A stretch of DNA of 64,000 bases from Lysobacter defluvii IMMIB APB-9 = DSM 18482 (GTDB taxonomy: Bacteria; Pseudomonadota; Gammaproteobacteria; Xanthomonadales; Xanthomonadaceae). Below, piece by piece: positions 1 to 8,655 of this stretch; the stretch's first letter is position 1; every line of letters starts with the position of its first letter. The stretch covers positions 310,001 to 374,000 of the forward strand of contig NZ_AUHT01000004.1 in NCBI RefSeq assembly GCF_000423325.1. The letters run 5' to 3'. The position numbers and the translations under genes were made by a program. The notes under the pieces were generated by a model. The model did not search any database and had not been told where the DNA came from. It worked only from the letters and a program-made list of their open reading frames with translations.

Positions 1-76
1 TCTCGATGTCCATGTCCGCCCCGGTTTCCCGACGAAACTTGCTGAACTCGGCTTGGACGCGGGCGGAGTAGCACAT
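1..76 (-). CDS. SRAP (YedK/HMCES-like) abasic-site protein, N-terminal fragment
   Basis: The reverse strand from 76 reads M-C-Y-S-A-R-V-Q-A-E-F and stays open to the window edge, giving 25 codons. SRAP proteins begin with Met-Cys, and Cys2 becomes the catalytic nucleophile after Met removal. It forms a thiazolidine crosslink to abasic sites in single-stranded DNA. MCYSAR with an alternating charged and aromatic helix is the usual start of the bacterial family. The gene is cut by the window edge, so the rest cannot be judged. It diverges from the small gene at 157 across an 80 bp spacer. The family match rests on the N-terminus only. Confidence 0.62.
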   Translation of the reverse strand, partial: MCYSARVQAEFSKFRRETGADMDIE

Positions 77-156
77 GACGGTGACGAGCGGGTGGGGGAG
101 TCGAAGATAGCGCAAGCCACCTCACGCCCTGTGACGCCCTTGCGTACTGTAGCGCC

Positions 157-399
157 ATGCTTCCCGAAGGCTTCGAATGGCGGCCGTTTGTAACCGGACC
201 CGCACTGTATCTGGCAGGCCGGCAGCTCGCGATTGCCAGTGCACTCCCTACTGGCTACCGGGTGGACTTCGTCTTGCGCCGAAGGAGCGAATTCTTCGAC
301 AACCTCGAGAGTGCACAGCGCTACTGCGCAGCCTGGGCGAGGAAATTGGAAGTGCGACTCAGGAAAGAGGTGGCACAGCCGATCGTTCGCGGGTGGTAG
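157..399 (+). CDS. Small protein of unknown function (80 aa)
   Basis: An 80-codon ORF starts at ATG 157. The product is basic and has no signal peptide or membrane segment. The N-terminal part is aromatic (EGFEWRPF) and is followed by a YRVDFVLRR stretch and a helix rich in Ala, Arg and Lys. Such short proteins occur next to SRAP or repair genes, but I cannot name a family. It is divergent from the SRAP fragment and may share its regulatory spacer. No strong Shine-Dalgarno is visible, so the start is uncertain. It could be a chance ORF. Confidence 0.45.
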   Translation: MLPEGFEWRPFVTGPALYLAGRQLAIASALPTGYRVDFVLRRRSEFFDNLESAQRYCAAWARKLEVRLRKEVAQPIVRGW

Positions 400-904
400 C
401 CCTACCAGCCGGCAAGGCTTTGGCTGACTGTCAGGGGAGGACTGCTCGTCCATGCTGGACTCCCGCCGTGCAGCGCGGACCGGAGCACTAGGCCTTACAT
501 CTCTGTCGTGCCTACCGGGAAGCAACGCCGTCCTCAGGACAGCGGCGGGACTCTCAACATCAAAGCGCCATCCCCGCTCCGAGCGTGTCCAGCGGCATGG
601 CGAAGAGCTCTAGGGTGCAGCAGCCATCCGGGCGAAAGCGCGAGTTACAGCCCCTTTGCACCACTTCTGTAATTTTCAGCCAAGGACCTCACCATCGAAC
701 CGCGAGGACGGTGCAAAGGCGCTCGTAAGTCCTTCGACGAAAGGGCGGCCGGGGTGGACCGCAGATGCGTGTACGTTGCAGCGGTACAGGATCCCGAGGC
801 GAACCGCGCGGCGTTGCGCGGCGAGCGCAGGACCGGCCGGCCTTGCCGGAGCGGAGGCGGTCCCGTACAACTGCGGTGAACCTGACGAGTAGCCGGGCGA
901 TCTG
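400..904. other. About 500 bp without a supported gene
   Basis: Several overlapping frames stay open here on both strands, but this is expected at this GC content. None has a ribosome binding site together with a recognisable product. No repeat or strong hairpin stands out. The promoter of the antitoxin operon at 905 should lie in its right part. Confidence 0.5.
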
Positions 905-1291
905 ATGGAAGCCTCTCTCCACGCCGAGCAAACCCGGAAGGATCTCGCGCGCACAGTGACCTCCCTGTTTGACAAGTGGGGGTTGGAGGGGGAGCAGCAA
1001 GCGCAGCTGCTTGGCATGCCTGGCAATGGCCCCGAGGCGTGTGCTGAGTACCGGGCTGGGCAGCAAGCACTGCCGGACGAGCCCGAGACGCTGGATCGCG
1101 TGGGCTACCTACTCGGGATCCACGCCGGCCTTCGCTTGCTGTTCCCGGAGGATGAGGCCATCCGCTTCGGGTGGGTAAAGATGCGCAACCAAAGCTTAGA
1201 TGGCCGAACGCCCTTGGATGTAATGCTCAGCGAGGGGCTGGTCGGCGTTGCCCGCGTTGCCCGCCTCGTTGACTTCCAAGGAGGGCGGTGA
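905..1291 (+). CDS. MbcA/ParS/Xre-type antitoxin
   Basis: The 128-aa product has the layout of RES-Xre antitoxins. An N-terminal helical Xre-like part (about residues 10-75) precedes a C-terminal MbcA/ParS toxin-binding domain. The hallmark is near residues 90-125: a region ending in DGRTPLDVM followed by EGLVGVARVARLVD. In known systems this domain caps a RES-domain toxin that degrades NAD+. The toxin gene is normally immediately downstream, but no RES ORF is present here. Instead a 22-residue ORF overlaps the stop (TGATG) and a 141-aa unknown gene follows. The antitoxin is therefore orphaned or paired with an unrecognised partner. Autoregulation by the Xre part is typical of the family but not shown here. 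Confidence 0.75.
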   Translation: MEASLHAEQTRKDLARTVTSLFDKWGLEGEQQAQLLGMPGNGPEACAEYRAGQQALPDEPETLDRVGYLLGIHAGLRLLFPEDEAIRFGWVKMRNQSLDGRTPLDVMLSEGLVGVARVARLVDFQGGR

Positions 1292-1359
1292 TGCGGCCCT
1301 GCGTGGCCCGCTTCCACGCCGAGGGCCGAGCGCCAACTTGCTTTCACCTTCGGGACTGA
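1291..1359 (+). CDS. 22-aa ORF coupled to the antitoxin; possible toxin remnant
   Basis: ATG 1291 overlaps the antitoxin stop codon by one base, and the ORF runs 22 codons to TGA 1357-1359. The next gene starts 3 bp later at 1363. The peptide begins MRPCVARFHAEGR. The tight TGATG and TGACTCATG junctions suggest translational coupling across three ORFs. It could be a leader peptide or the 5' end of a lost toxin gene. The sequence is too short to decide, and coding is inferred from spacing alone. Confidence 0.3.
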   Translation: MRPCVARFHAEGRAPTCFHLRD

Positions 1360-1362
1360 CTC

Positions 1363-1788
1363 ATGACGAACAATGAGCTCTTCGAAATAATCGCAGCGCG
1401 GATGTTTGCAAAATGCCTTGAGGCGCACCCGATAGGAGTTGATTTTGAGTTCCACGCGCTCGCATATGAAGCCACGCCGAGAAATGAAGATGGCGAACTC
1501 CAGGATAGAGCTACAGAGGTGGCCAGAAGCACGTTTAGATGGCTGGAGCGAGAAGGTTACATCTACGTTGGCCACGTCGAAGATAGCATCAGTTACGGGC
1601 TCATCAGCGCCGGTGACGTCTCGCTAACCGGACGCGCGCTCGCGATTTTGAATGCAGTGCCGGGCGTACTACAAGAACAAAGGCCAATGCGGGATCTCAT
1701 TTTGGGCGCGGTTCGATCGGGAAGCGCCACTGCAATGCAGGAAGCAATCAAGCAGCTAATCGGCGCAGCGGCTGGCGCTGCGTTCTAG
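1363..1788 (+). CDS. Unknown protein downstream of antitoxin (141 aa)
   Basis: The ORF from ATG 1363 encodes 141 residues and is less GC-rich than its neighbours. Residues 1-75 look like a winged-helix-type fold, with a helix pair followed by STFRWLEREGYIYVG and a short strand turn. A small hydrophobic C-terminus (IGAAAGAAF) may bury in a partner. It starts 3 bp after the 22-aa ORF and about 70 bp after the MbcA/ParS-type antitoxin, which suggests one transcript. If the antitoxin still has a partner, this is the nearest candidate. No RES-domain features are visible. Function is unknown. Confidence 0.6.
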   Translation: MTNNELFEIIAARMFAKCLEAHPIGVDFEFHALAYEATPRNEDGELQDRATEVARSTFRWLEREGYIYVGHVEDSISYGLISAGDVSLTGRALAILNAVPGVLQEQRPMRDLILGAVRSGSATAMQEAIKQLIGAAAGAAF

Positions 1789-1904
1789 CGTTCCCATGTG
1801 TAACGCCGGCTCAGTCCCCTTCGGTTTCCAGAAGAATTCACGAGGGGTGGAATGTTTCTAGGAGCGGGCTAGCGCGCCGAACAAGACCTGGTCGGGCAGT
1901 TTAG

Positions 1905-1945
1905 AGGATTAGGGAGCGTTATCGGGGGTAGGAAAGAAGGGCAGC
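1905..1945 (+). repeat. Recurring TTATCGGGGG site, copy a
   Basis: The site reads AGGATTA, then the 7-base spacer GGGAGCG, then TTATCGGGGGTAGG followed by a purine-rich tail. The same layout recurs at 10067, 26420, 37342 and 39555, always on this strand and between genes. The right arm resembles one arm of the palindrome next to the recombinase gene at 43651-43681. It lies between the unknown gene ending at 1788 and the 3' end of the SEC-C gene. Confidence 0.6.
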
Positions 1946-2042
1946 TTGCGACCCAAAGCGGACATCCGGCGACCCTAATTTGCAAGGCTAGGGCGCGCAC
2001 CGAGCGCGGATTGTGGATGGCAACGTGTCTGGACCGGCTGGT

Positions 2043-3680
2043 CTACTCCCTTGTGAGAGGTTTCCGCAGCCGCTTCTGCCAGATGGGCGGAGCCGGCGCG
2101 GGCGCGTCCTTAACGACGGCAGCGGTCAGTGCGTAGGCGTAGCGCTTGGCCAACTCGGGCTGGGGAAGTCCACGCAGCTCAGCGAGGTTGTGGTGGTGCG
2201 CCATAAACTCCAGCAGCCTTTCCTTCGGGGTATTCACATAGCTGGAGTGGAAGAACTCGTAGAGATCCATCGCGTTCTTGGCCGGCGGGTGGTGGGGTCG
2301 AAGCTCGCCGAAGAACGTATCGGGATGGCGCTTCCAGGCGTCCAGTTCGTCCTCGCTCAAATCGATGTTGACCATGATGCGCGTGCCGTCGGCGCGGCGC
2401 ATGAAGCAGGCGGCTTGCTTCCACTGCTCGACCACCGTGGCTTCTTCCAGAACGCCCAGCTGGCCGTCCGGCAGAGGGTAGGAACGCCCAAGCACCAGTT
2501 GTCTATCGGGATCGACGCCGGGCAACGAGCCGTCGAAAGTGATGGGAGTGCGTAAGTGCTTCTGCAGCGAGGTCCACAGGAACTCGATTTCTCGGTTGCG
2601 CTCCTTGACTTCGATGGCGGCCAGCAATTCTTCTTCCTGACCCATGCGGTACCGATCCGTCCCGAATCCTTCCATCACCACGCCTGTGCCCGCCATGGGC
2701 TGATCAAGCTGCCAGTGCTCAGGGAAGTTGGTGAGCACCACCAAGGCTGCGGGAAGAGACGTAGGCTGTTGCTCGAGCGTGCGCAATTGGTTCACGGCGA
2801 TGCCTGCCCAGCCGCCCGTTTCCTCGTTCAACGGGGCGCCGTTGTAGGCCAGCTCTACGAAGACCAAACGTTCCAGGTCGGTGGCTTTCTGTAGGGCTTC
2901 GCTGACTAGGTGCGTGTAGCGGAAGCGGGCGTCTTCCCGTTCGGGCTGGCGCATCTTGCACTCGACCCAGAACGAGCGGCCCGTCTCGGGGAACGTAGCC
3001 ACGAACTCCCCATGCCCACCATCCTGGCGCACGTGCTCGTCTTCCCAGGCCAACTTGAACCCGGCGCGCAGCAGCATCCCAGCAGCCCGGGCTTCGTGCC
3101 TGGCGCCCATGAACTGGTCGGCGATGCGCAGCCGGGCCAGCATCCGCTGAAACGAGGCGGTGGCCTGCTCGTCTTCGGCATTGTGTTCGATGGTGTAGAG
3201 GTCGTAAGCGAGCCCGAGCACGGCGCTGGCCGCGCCATACATTGGCATAGTGTTGATGCCATCGGCCGACGTGGTGTGGCGCTCGCGTTGGGCACCGAAC
3301 ACTTCCCACCAGCGGACGAACGGGTGGCGCTCCAGCTCGGGCTTACCCTTCTCGGCTTCGCCCCACTCAAACCCCAGGCGCGCTCGCACGTAGTGGAGGA
3401 GGAAGTCAGGGAAAATCTTCCAGGGTCCGTAGGCGACTTCCTTGCCTACGACAACGAACCGGGTGCCCTTGAACTCGTTGGAGACGATGGGGCGGCCGTG
3501 ACCCTGCTGGCGAACGGTCTGCGCCTGCTTTGCCTGGGCTCGGCGCATCAAGGCCTCGAACACTTCTTGGGGCGGCCCGGGCGGACGTTTCACCGAGGCC
3601 TCCTTCGGCGCGCCGTGGCATTTCTTGAACTTCTTCCCGTTGCCGCACGGGCAGGGGGCATTGCGACCTACCTTGGCCAT
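2043..3680 (-). CDS. SEC-C motif protein with nuclease-like core (545 aa)
   Basis: ATG at 3680 is chosen because GGAGGAG lies just upstream and the product then begins with a SEC-C zinc motif at residues 1-23 (C-P-C-G-N-G-K-K-F-K-K-C-H). The frame is open further upstream but reaches into the IS end. A central block near residues 200-250 has a strand-turn-strand ending in FWVECKMR, the E-x-K layout of PD-(D/E)XK nucleases, with an aspartate/glutamate-rich strand before it. The C-terminal third is unfamiliar. SEC-C zinc motifs recur in accessory proteins of defence loci, and this gene stands alone between a TTATCGGGGG site and an IS. A nuclease function is inferred from the motif only. Confidence 0.7.
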   Translation of the reverse strand: MAKVGRNAPCPCGNGKKFKKCHGAPKEASVKRPPGPPQEVFEALMRRAQAKQAQTVRQQGHGRPIVSNEFKGTRFVVVGKEVAYGPWKIFPDFLLHYVRARLGFEWGEAEKGKPELERHPFVRWWEVFGAQRERHTTSADGINTMPMYGAASAVLGLAYDLYTIEHNAEDEQATASFQRMLARLRIADQFMGARHEARAAGMLLRAGFKLAWEDEHVRQDGGHGEFVATFPETGRSFWVECKMRQPEREDARFRYTHLVSEALQKATDLERLVFVELAYNGAPLNEETGGWAGIAVNQLRTLEQQPTSLPAALVVLTNFPEHWQLDQPMAGTGVVMEGFGTDRYRMGQEEELLAAIEVKERNREIEFLWTSLQKHLRTPITFDGSLPGVDPDRQLVLGRSYPLPDGQLGVLEEATVVEQWKQAACFMRRADGTRIMVNIDLSEDELDAWKRHPDTFFGELRPHHPPAKNAMDLYEFFHSSYVNTPKERLLEFMAHHHNLAELRGLPQPELAKRYAYALTAAVVKDAPAPAPPIWQKRLRKPLTRE

Positions 3681-3807
3681 CCGCTCCTCCAGCATCCGCC
3701 GCGCATACCACGGCCGAGTGGATAAGAAATGGAGCCCTCGCAGTAAAACGCAAGCCTCCTCAGAGTGAGGCATTGGGTCCGCTCCTGGCCGCTCCTCGAC
3801 CTTCCTA

Positions 3808-4612
3808 GGGCCTGTTAACACTACGTGCTAACATACTGCGCATGGAACTTACGCCTGCGCAATTCGCGCGTATCGAGGATTGCCTGCCGCGGCAGCGGGG
3901 CAATGTGTCGCTGGACAACCTTCAAGTGCTCAACGCGATCCTGTTCGTGGCCGAAAATGGCTGCAAGTGGCGGGCCCTGCCCAAGCGGTTCGGCAACTGG
4001 CACACGATCTACACGCGGATGAACCGGTGGGCCAAGGCCGGGGTCCTGGATCGGGTCTTCGAGCGCATGCAGGCCGAACAGCTGGTCCGGGTGCGGCTGG
4101 AGGCGGTCAGCCTGGACAGTACGATCGTCAAGGTCCACCCGGACGGCACCGGCGCACGAAAAAAAACGGCCCGCAGGCCATCGGCCGCTCCCGCGGAGGC
4201 TGGACCACCAAAATTCAAATGGCTGCCGCGGATTCCCGCTGCGCGTTAGCCTTCTCGCTTTCGCCGGGCCAGGCGGGCGATGCCCCAGCCGGTCGCGCCC
4301 TGCTGCATGCCCTGCCACCCCTGCCCGCGCGCTGCCATCTGGTCATGGATCGCGCCTACGAGGGCAATGAAACCCGGCAGCTCGCGCTGGATCTGGGCCT
4401 GGATCCGGTCGTGCCCCCGCATCCGCTGCGGGCCCAGCCATGGGCGTACAACACCGAGATCTACAAGCGCCGCAACGAAATCGAGCGCCTGTTCCGCCGT
4501 CTGAAAGGGTTCCGCCGCATCTTCAGCCGCTTCGACAAGCTCGACGTCATGTTCGCGGCCTTCATCCACTTCGCACTGATCGTCGAATCGTTGCGATAGT
4601 GTTAACAGGCCC
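3808..4612 (+). mobile_element. IS5-family insertion sequence, IS427 group (805 bp)
   Basis: Perfect 16-bp terminal inverted repeats are visible: GGGCCTGTTAACACTA at 3808-3823 and its complement at 4597-4612. A 2-bp TA duplication flanks them (3806-3807 and 4613-4614), within a CTAG context on both sides. The size, TA target and two-frame transposase fit the IS427 group. It sits 2 bp before the first recognisable codon of the ISCR-like transposase. Both ends are intact, so the copy may be active if frameshifting works. Confidence 0.9.
3842..4599 (+). CDS. IS427-group transposase, made by -1 frameshift
   Basis: Two overlapping frames encode one DDE transposase. The first starts at ATG 3842 and carries the helix-turn-helix region and the first Asp (LDSTIVKVHPDG). 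The second ends at 4599 and carries the second Asp (VMDRAYEGNETR) and the Glu (RRNEIERLFRRLKGF). The frames join at a run of eight A at 4159-4166. Relative to the first frame, the second is -1. A-runs of this kind drive programmed -1 slippage in IS427-group elements, so this need not be a decayed gene. The joined product is about 252 aa, normal for the group. Confidence 0.85.
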
Positions 4613-6283
4613 TAGTGCAGGCGCACTACCCGGACTTCATCGCGCGTCTTGAGGCCGAAGACCGCCCGCTGCCCGAGTATGTGCGCGAGGAGTTCGAGAC
4701 CTACCTGCGCTGCGGCGTGCTCGAGCACGGCTTCCTGCGCGTGGTCTGCGAGCACTGTCGTGCCGAGAGGCTGGTGGCGTATTCCTGCAAGAAGCGCGGG
4801 CTGTGCCCGAGCTGCGGCGCACGGCGCATGGCCGAGTCGGCGCGGCATCTGGTGGACGAGGTGTTCGGCCCGCGGCCGGTGCGGCAATGGGTGCTGAGTT
4901 TCCCGTACCCGTTGCGCTTCCTGTTCGCCAGCAAGCCTGAGGCGATCGGCCCGGTGCTGGGCATCGTGCATCGTGTGATCGCCGGTTGGCTTGCCGATCA
5001 GGCCGGCGTGCCGCGGGATACGGCGCAATGCGGCGTGGTGACCCTGATCCAGCGCTTCGGCAGCGCGCTGAATCTCAACATCCACTTCCACATGCTGTGG
5101 CTCGACGGCGTGTACGAGGACACCACCGAGCGTCCGCAGCGCAAGCCGCGCCTGCACCGCACCCGTGCGCCCACATCGGCGCAACTGACGGAACTGGCCA
5201 ACACCATCGCGCATCGCGTGTGCCGGCACCTGACGCGCAAAGGCTGGCTGGAAGGCGAGGACGAATCCGTGTTTCTGTCCGACAGCGCGGCGGGCGACGA
5301 CGGCATGGACGCGCTGCGGATGAGTTCGATCACCTACCGCATCGCCACCGGTCGCGACGCTGGCCGCAAGGTCGTCACCCTGAAAACGCTACCCGGTGAT
5401 GCGGGTTCTCTGGACGGCGACGCCGGCAAGGTCGGCGGCTTCTCGCTGCATGCCGGCGTGGCCGCGGAAGCACACGAGAGCCACAAGCTCGAAAAGCTGT
5501 GCCGCTACATCACGCGCCCGGCGATCAGCGAGCAGCGGCTATCGATCTCGCCACAGGGCAGGGTGCGTTACCAGCTCAAGACGCCGTGGCGCAATGGCAC
5601 CACGCATGTCGAATGGGATGCGGTGGACTTCATCGCCAAGCTGGCGGCACTGGTCCCGCCGCCACGCGCGCATCTCACCCGCTTCCACGGCGTATTCGCC
5701 CCGAACGCGAATCTGCGCGCGCAGCTGACGCCCTCGGGGCGCGGCAAGCGGCCTGCGGGCGATGCGGTGCCAGTGGACGTCAGCGCCCACGACGAGCCGC
5801 GCAGCCCCGAGCAGAAGCGCCGTGCGATGAGCTGGGCGCAACGGCTCAAGCGGGTCTTTTCCATCGACGTCACCACCTGCGCCCACTGCGGCGGCGCGGT
5901 GCGGATCGTCGCCAGCATCGAAGACCCCAAGGCCATTCGCGCCATCCTCGCCCACTTCGAGAAACACCGCGCGCTGGAGCAAGCGCACTACCGGCCCGCA
6001 GCGCGCGCCCCGCCGCCCGCCGCGTGATGAGGCGCCGGCCACACAGCCGGCAGCCAAGCCAGAGTCCGATCCGATGCGGCCACGACCCCGCAGGGCTGCG
6101 CTCGGCCCTGTGCCGGGATTCGGTGAGAAATGGCTACGCACTGAGCCGCTGCGTGGCCCCGCGATGTCGAAAACCCACGCATGAACCCCCGATCTGTGCC
6201 CGATCTGTGCCCAAAGCGGCGCTTGCGCGGCCGCTTCCTACCCGCCAGACTCGCCAAAAAGGCGGTTGAACTTCCTATACCCT
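4613..6283 (+). mobile_element. ISCR/IS91-like element with oriIS-type 3' end
   Basis: It contains the transposase at 4615-6027 and, 234 bp after the stop, the sequence TTGAACTTCCTATACC (6266-6281). This closely resembles the conserved origin end that I recall for ISCR elements. Between 6028 and 6265 I see no gene. The element ends about 100 bp before the VIT gene. Rolling-circle elements of this type can mobilise adjacent DNA, which fits the foreign genes next to it. The left end is interrupted by the IS427-group insertion, so its exact limit is unknown. Confidence 0.7.
4615..6027 (+). CDS. IS91/ISCR-family HUH transposase
   Basis: The product (about 470 aa from GTG 4615) has a zinc-binding N-terminus (CEHCRAERL...CPSCGARRM), an HUH metal site (NIHFHMLWLDG, near residue 160), and a later tyrosine region (KLEKLCRYITRPAISEQRL) followed by YQLKTPWRNGTTHV. 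A second Cys pair (CAHCGG) lies near the C-terminus. This is the Y1 rolling-circle transposase of the IS91/ISCR group. Family members usually have about 20 more residues before VQAH; here the homology starts at GTG, just after the IS427 insertion. The second copy at 8656 starts at the same point. Activity depends on whether GTG is a real start. Confidence 0.88.
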   Translation: MQAHYPDFIARLEAEDRPLPEYVREEFETYLRCGVLEHGFLRVVCEHCRAERLVAYSCKKRGLCPSCGARRMAESARHLVDEVFGPRPVRQWVLSFPYPLRFLFASKPEAIGPVLGIVHRVIAGWLADQAGVPRDTAQCGVVTLIQRFGSALNLNIHFHMLWLDGVYEDTTERPQRKPRLHRTRAPTSAQLTELANTIAHRVCRHLTRKGWLEGEDESVFLSDSAAGDDGMDALRMSSITYRIATGRDAGRKVVTLKTLPGDAGSLDGDAGKVGGFSLHAGVAAEAHESHKLEKLCRYITRPAISEQRLSISPQGRVRYQLKTPWRNGTTHVEWDAVDFIAKLAALVPPPRAHLTRFHGVFAPNANLRAQLTPSGRGKRPAGDAVPVDVSAHDEPRSPEQKRRAMSWAQRLKRVFSIDVTTCAHCGGAVRIVASIEDPKAIRAILAHFEKHRALEQAHYRPAARAPPPAA

Positions 6284-6379
6284 CCAGGCATCATCGCCAC
6301 CGCCCACATCGCAGTGTTCCGCGCCTGTACTGGCCGTTCCCGACTCGACCCCGCGTGGCGCGGACGCTACCCTGCCACC

Positions 6380-7096
6380 ATGCCGCGCCATCGCCCGCTT
6401 CCCACCAGCCGCCATCCCGAACTCCACCGCACCAACCGGGTCGGCTGGCTGCGCGCGGCGGTGCTGGGCGCCAACGACGGCATCGTCTCGGTGGCCGGCA
6501 TCGTCGTCGGCGTGGCCGCCAGCGGCGCGAGTTCCGAAACCATCCTGATGACCGGAGTGGCCGGCGTGGTCGCCGGTGCGATGTCGATGGCCGCGGGCGA
6601 ATATGTATCGGTCCAGTCACAAGCCGATACCGAAGCGGCCGATCTGGCGATCGAGAAACGCGAACTGCGCGCCGAGCCGGGCCTGGAGCTCGCCGAACTC
6701 ACCCAGATCTACGTGCAGCGCGGACTCGAGCCCGCCCTGGCGCGCCAGGTCGCCGAACAGCTCACCGCCCATGATGCCCTCGCCGCGCACGCGCGCGACG
6801 AACTCGGTCTCACCGAGGAACTGCGTGCGCGTCCCTTGCAGGCGGCGTTGGCTTCGGCCGCCGCCTTCACCGTCGGCGCGGCGCTGCCAATCGCGGCGTC
6901 GGTGTTCGCGCCGGCGGACCGGGTTGCCGCGGTGACCACCGCGGTCACCCTGGTCGGCTTGCTGATTTCCGGCGGCATCGCCGCGCGGATCGGCGGTGCC
7001 TCGATCCTGCGCGGCGCATGGCGGGTCGGCTTCTGGGGCGCGGTGGCGATGGCCGCGGCGGCGCTGGTGGGCAGGCTGTTCAACGTCGCGGTCTGA
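6380..7096 (+). CDS. VIT1/CCC1-family membrane transporter
   Basis: ATG 6380 gives 238 aa. The N-terminal signature (HRTNRVGWLRAAVLGANDG, then IVSVAGIVVGV) and TGVAGVVAGAMSMAAGEYVSV are those of VIT family Fe/Mn transporters of the inner membrane. About five hydrophobic segments are visible: two before and three after a charged cytoplasmic helical region (about residues 90-150), which in the family binds metal. The role would be export or sequestration of iron or manganese. It starts about 100 bp after the oriIS-like end of the ISCR-like element and may be carried by it. It is followed by an RDD remnant and a ferric-reductase-like gene. Confidence 0.88.
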   Translation: MPRHRPLPTSRHPELHRTNRVGWLRAAVLGANDGIVSVAGIVVGVAASGASSETILMTGVAGVVAGAMSMAAGEYVSVQSQADTEAADLAIEKRELRAEPGLELAELTQIYVQRGLEPALARQVAEQLTAHDALAAHARDELGLTEELRARPLQAALASAAAFTVGAALPIAASVFAPADRVAAVTTAVTLVGLLISGGIAARIGGASILRGAWRVGFWGAVAMAAAALVGRLFNVAV

Positions 7097-7155
7097 TTCG
7101 ATCAGGTTCGGATGAACGCGCCGCAGGATCCCCGTTCGTTGCTGCTCGCCCGCCT

Positions 7156-7365
7156 CGGCTCGTGGACGCGGAAACCGGCGAGGCAGCAAGCACAGGGCAG
7201 TTGGTCGGGCGATATCTTGGCTATTTTCTTGCCGGCATCCCGCTCGGTCTCGGCATTCTGTGGGTCGCCTTCGACAAGAGAAAGCAGGGCTGGCATGACA
7301 AACTCGCGGGTACCGTTGTCATTCGCCAGACTCGTCCGGAACCTGTCAGATTCAACCGGGCTTGA
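7156..7365 (+). pseudogene. RDD-family membrane protein, C-terminal remnant
   Basis: One frame from about 7156 to the stop at 7365 reads VDAETGEAASTGQLVGRYLG, a hydrophobic segment, then WVAFDKRKQGWHDKLAGTVV. This is the C-terminal third of RDD-family membrane proteins. The N-terminal half, with the Arg-Asp-Asp segment, is missing and the upstream DNA belongs to the VIT gene end. It is therefore a truncated fragment, most likely made by a deletion or recombination joining the two genes. Confidence 0.75.
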
Positions 7366-7387
7366 GGTCAGAAAAAGGAGCCGAATC

Positions 7388-8650
7388 ATGCAACTCAAGT
7401 CATGGCAGCTAGTTCTCGCAGCCGTAGCGATCAGCTTCATGCTGGCACTTGCGGAAGTTCCCGCTACCGACCGTTTCACGACGGCTGCGATCAGCCTGTC
7501 TGCAGGGGTTGCGGCATTGAGCCTGATGGCTGCATCGGCGTTGCTGGGAGCGCGCTGGGGCTTTGTTGAAACATGCTTCGGCGGCCTCGACCGTGTTTAT
7601 CAGGCGCACAAGTGGTTGGGTATCTGGGCGCTGGTCTTCGCCACCGTGCATTTTCTGTTCAAGGCCGGAATCAAGGAATGGGAGGTGGTGTCCATCATCA
7701 CGCTGGCGCCGGACATCACCCGTTTGGCACGGCAGCTGAGTTATGTCGCTTTGATGTTCATTGTCATGCTGGCGCTCAATCGCAACATTCCCTATAACGT
7801 CTGGCGTTGGTGGCACAAGCTGTCTGGCCCGCTATTTCTGATTGTCATCGTGCATTGGCTGAGTTTTAAAACACCGATCGCCCTCAGCAGTCCGGCAGGG
7901 CTCTGGCTTGCTTTTGTTTCGATTCTTGGCGTAATGGCAGCGGCCTACAAGCTGTTGCTCTACCGATTCATTTCAAGCCATGCGGAATATGAGCTGACCG
8001 GCATCGAACCGGGTGCCGGTGCGGCACACATGCAGTTCACGCCGGTCGGCAAGGTCGTGGATTTCGAACCGGGTCAGTTCGGTTTCCTGCGCATGAAGGT
8101 AGACGGACTGCGCGAACCGCATCCGTTCACGATTGCCAGCGCAAAAAGTGCCGATGGGCGGGTGGATTTCCTCATCCGTAGCCTCGGCGACTATACCGGG
8201 AGGTTGATCGCCAACACTCAAATCGGCATGCACGCCGACATTTATGCGCCGTATGGACGTTTCAATCGCTCACGGGCGGCAAAGCGCGAAGTCTGGATCG
8301 GTGGCGGGGTGGGGATATCGCCATTCGTTGCCTGGCTCAAGGATGAAGCGAATCATTTCGATCGGGTGACCCTGTTCTACTTCTACACACCGGGGCGTGA
8401 TTTTCCGGCGGTGGAGCTGATGCGTGAAATGGCTGAGCAAAGGGGTGCTGAGTTGGTGCCGGTCCCGGATGGTCCGGAAAGTCCGGTTTTCCGTCAACGG
8501 CTCGCCGAGATTGTGAGCGAGGCCCGGCCGGAAGAAGTCGAAGTCAGTTTTTGCGGGCCCAAGGGCTTGCTTGGCAAGGTGCAAGGGCAAATGCGTGAAA
8601 ATGGCATCCCGGAGTCGAACCTGCGTCACGAATATTTCGAGTTTCGCTAG
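7388..8650 (+). CDS. Ferric reductase-like flavocytochrome (420 aa)
   Basis: ATG 7388 follows AAGGAG at 7374-7379. Residues 1-200 contain about six hydrophobic segments with a ferric-reductase-like transmembrane domain. Candidate haem histidines are in YQAHKWLGIW, VHFLF, WHKLSG and VHWL. Residues 205-420 form a ferredoxin-reductase-type FAD/NAD(P)H part with PHPFTIAS (FAD), GGGVGISPF (nucleotide) and VSFCGPKGL. The protein should move electrons from NAD(P)H across the inner membrane to a haem and then to metal or another acceptor. Base composition is lower in GC than the neighbours, which suggests transfer. The gene ends just before the second ISCR-like copy. Confidence 0.85.
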   Translation: MQLKSWQLVLAAVAISFMLALAEVPATDRFTTAAISLSAGVAALSLMAASALLGARWGFVETCFGGLDRVYQAHKWLGIWALVFATVHFLFKAGIKEWEVVSIITLAPDITRLARQLSYVALMFIVMLALNRNIPYNVWRWWHKLSGPLFLIVIVHWLSFKTPIALSSPAGLWLAFVSILGVMAAAYKLLLYRFISSHAEYELTGIEPGAGAAHMQFTPVGKVVDFEPGQFGFLRMKVDGLREPHPFTIASAKSADGRVDFLIRSLGDYTGRLIANTQIGMHADIYAPYGRFNRSRAAKREVWIGGGVGISPFVAWLKDEANHFDRVTLFYFYTPGRDFPAVELMREMAEQRGAELVPVPDGPESPVFRQRLAEIVSEARPEEVEVSFCGPKGLLGKVQGQMRENGIPESNLRHEYFEFR

Positions 8651-8655
8651 ACGAT

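Noticed and set aside
2013-2555. Plus-strand frames opposite the SEC-C gene
   Set aside because: Antisense to a gene with clear motifs and a good ribosome binding site; no recognisable domain in the plus frames.
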